The translations under genes and the position numbers were made by a program. A stretch of 37,913 nt of DNA from a virus, in the IMG/VR virus record IMGVR_UViG_3300044546_000245, positions 1 through 37,913 of that record. One strand, given 5' to 3'. Positions 36,802-37,913 of the stretch are shown one piece after another (within the stretch, counting starts at the first letter, position 1; each line of letters begins with the position of its first letter). A model generated the notes under the pieces. The model ran no database searches. It was not told the DNA's origin and was given only the letters and a program-made list of their open reading frames with translations.

Positions 36802-37913
36802 CTAATTGTTTTGAATTAAGACATAACCACCGCTAGGGACAGTGATAGGGGTTCCAGAATTGGAATACTCGACTACAACAGGCACATAACCAATGACAGG
36901 TGCTGATGAGTCACTGCTTCCACCGGGCAAAGTCACACCCAACACCGAACTTGGTGGAGAGGGGTTGCCGGGGTAATATGGGTTGTAATTAGCATTTCCC
37001 GGAACATACGGGTTGTAATTATCATTACCCGGCACATAAGGATTTATATTAGCATTGCCCGGCACATATGGGTTGTAATTATCATTACCCGGCACATATG
37101 GATTTATATTGGCATTTCCCGGAACATACGGGTTATAGTTATCATTACCCGGAACATAAGGGTTTAAGTTAATATTTCCCGGAACATATGGATTATAAAC
37201 AGCATTTCCGGGAGTGTAAGGATTATAGTAAGCATTACCCGGAACATATGGATTGAAATTAGGGTTGCCGGGGAAATAAGTATTATAGTAAGGATTACCT
37301 GCAACGTAAGCATTATAATTAGGATTACCCGGAACGTAAGGGTTTGAATAAGTATTTCCCGGAGTGCTTGCATTATAATATGTGCCATAAACAACAAAAT
37401 AAGTATATCCGGGAATGGTTGTATTATCTGAGTAAGTGGAAGATGGAAAAACACTTCCGGGGTATAAGTCTGTATATGCAGCAAGATAAGGTGAAAAATA
37501 TTGATAAAGCGTTCCCACAGCATTACCGGGAGTTGATGGATTAGTTTCAGCATTGCCACCCGATCCGGGATTTGAACCAGATACATTCCCCCCTGATCCC
37601 GGATTATCACCAGCATAGTTTCCCCCTGAAGCCGGATTCATGCCAGAGTAATTACCGGGAGAGCCGGGGTTTTCACCAGCATAATTACCACCCGATCCCG
37701 GATTCGCACCAGCGTAATTTCCACCTGTTGTCGGATTTGTGCTGGCGTAATTTCCCCCGGTCACGGGGTTTGTGCTGGCAAAATTGCCTCCTGTTGCGGG
37801 ATTTGTATTCGCGTAATTTCCACCTGTTACGGGATTTGTGTTCGCGTAATTTCCCCCTGTTGCTGGGTTTGTACTTGCGTAATTCCCGCCCGTTATAGGA
37901 TTGGTACTTGCGT
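36802..37913 (-). CDS. Repeat-rich fibre-like protein, C-terminal part (begins at 447)
   Basis: This is the continuation of the gene starting at 447. The frame is open to the window end. The GGNYA..NP.T repeat region changes at about 37690 to more varied units (GGNYAGENPGSPGNYSGMNP). A less repetitive tyrosine-rich segment follows (about 37380-37520). Then come about 14 decapeptides of the form NPYVPGN(A/D)N(Y/I), and a unique C-terminal domain of about 55 residues (SVLGVTLPGG... to VLIQNN). Regular proline-glycine turns suggest an extended fibre. It is followed at once by the prolyl-hydroxylase-like gene. Confidence 0.75.
   Translation of the reverse strand, partial: ASTNPITGGNYASTNPATGGNYANTNPVTGGNYANTNPATGGNFASTNPVTGGNYASTNPTTGGNYAGANPGSGGNYAGENPGSPGNYSGMNPASGGNYAGDNPGSGGNVSGSNPGSGGNAETNPSTPGNAVGTLYQYFSPYLAAYTDLYPGSVFPSSTYSDNTTIPGYTYFVVYGTYYNASTPGNTYSNPYVPGNPNYNAYVAGNPYYNTYFPGNPNFNPYVPGNAYYNPYTPGNAVYNPYVPGNINLNPYVPGNDNYNPYVPGNANINPYVPGNDNYNPYVPGNANINPYVPGNDNYNPYVPGNANYNPYYPGNPSPPSSVLGVTLPGGSSDSSAPVIGYVPVVVEYSNSGTPITVPSGGYVLIQNN
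36960..37380 (-). repeat. 30/60-base tandem array encoding NPYVPGN decapeptides
   Basis: About fourteen 30-base units. In the downstream half, alternate units (ending DNY and ANI) make a higher-order 60-base period with near-identical copies at about 37010-37150. Period is a multiple of three throughout, so unit loss or gain keeps the frame. Confidence 0.85.
37726..37913. repeat. Right copy of terminal redundancy
   Basis: Matches 1-99 and 166-254 exactly. It lacks the 66 bases at 100-165 of the left copy (two 33-base units). Joining 37725 to base 1 keeps the repeat-protein frame (149 codons plus 308 codons). The circular length on that join is 37725 bases. Confidence 0.9.

Overview
The window is a nearly complete tailed-phage genome, a lambda-like siphovirus. 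It encodes a GpA-type large terminase, a lambda-family portal, an HK97-fold capsid protein, a tape measure with a G/GT frameshift, and a J-like central tail protein. There is no tRNA, rRNA or cellular housekeeping gene. Composition looks moderate to slightly AT-rich. Gene style (GH19 endolysin with Rz/Rz1 spanins, many short genes joined by ATGA overlaps, a lysis block like those of small aquatic phages) suggests a Gram-negative, probably aquatic host. A betaproteobacterial host is only a guess. The first 254 bases recur as the last 188 bases, minus a 66-base internal block, so the molecule assembled as a circle of about 37.7 kb that was cut inside a repeat-rich fibre gene.

Layout. A divergent regulatory region (25199-25366) splits two early units. 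The leftward unit (25198 down to 21220, minus strand) holds a ribbon-helix-helix regulator, several very small proteins, a PD-(D/E)XK nuclease, a zinc-ribbon protein, a cytosine-5 DNA methyltransferase interrupted at a 13-base G/C run, a winged-helix protein and an SSB-tailed protein. It ends at a strong terminator (21099-21124). The rightward unit (25367-29969, plus strand) holds a serine-recombinase homologue without its catalytic residues, a 32-base iteron array with an AT-rich flank (candidate origin), two small membrane proteins, and a YqaJ exonuclease/RecT annealing pair.

The late unit is entirely on the minus strand. It runs from 21089 leftward through a candidate cos site, terminase, gpW-like connector, portal, protease-capsid fusion, head completion, tail tube, G/GT chaperones, tape measure, tail tip, the J-like protein and fibres. 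It crosses the window ends into a Pro/Asn/Gly-repeat fibre protein. It continues through a 2-oxoglutarate/Fe(II) oxygenase, a paralogous pair of unknown proteins, a fibre chaperone, a 23-residue-repeat fibre and a fibre adaptor, then the lysis block (membrane proteins, lipoproteins, Rz/Rz1, endolysin). It meets the rightward unit tail to tail at 29961-29969.

How it may work. An octamer-headed box (TTGTACAA followed by a CCCA-like block and a -10-like element) recurs at 3239-3265, 25223-25250, 25276-25337 and 32488-32514, which suggests one regulator controls early, tail and lysis transcription. A promoter followed at once by a terminator ahead of the late genes resembles the lambda pR'/tR' layout. 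The prolyl-hydroxylase-like gene directly after a proline-repeat fibre gene suggests modification of the fibre. No DNA polymerase, helicase, tyrosine integrase or CI-like repressor is recognisable.
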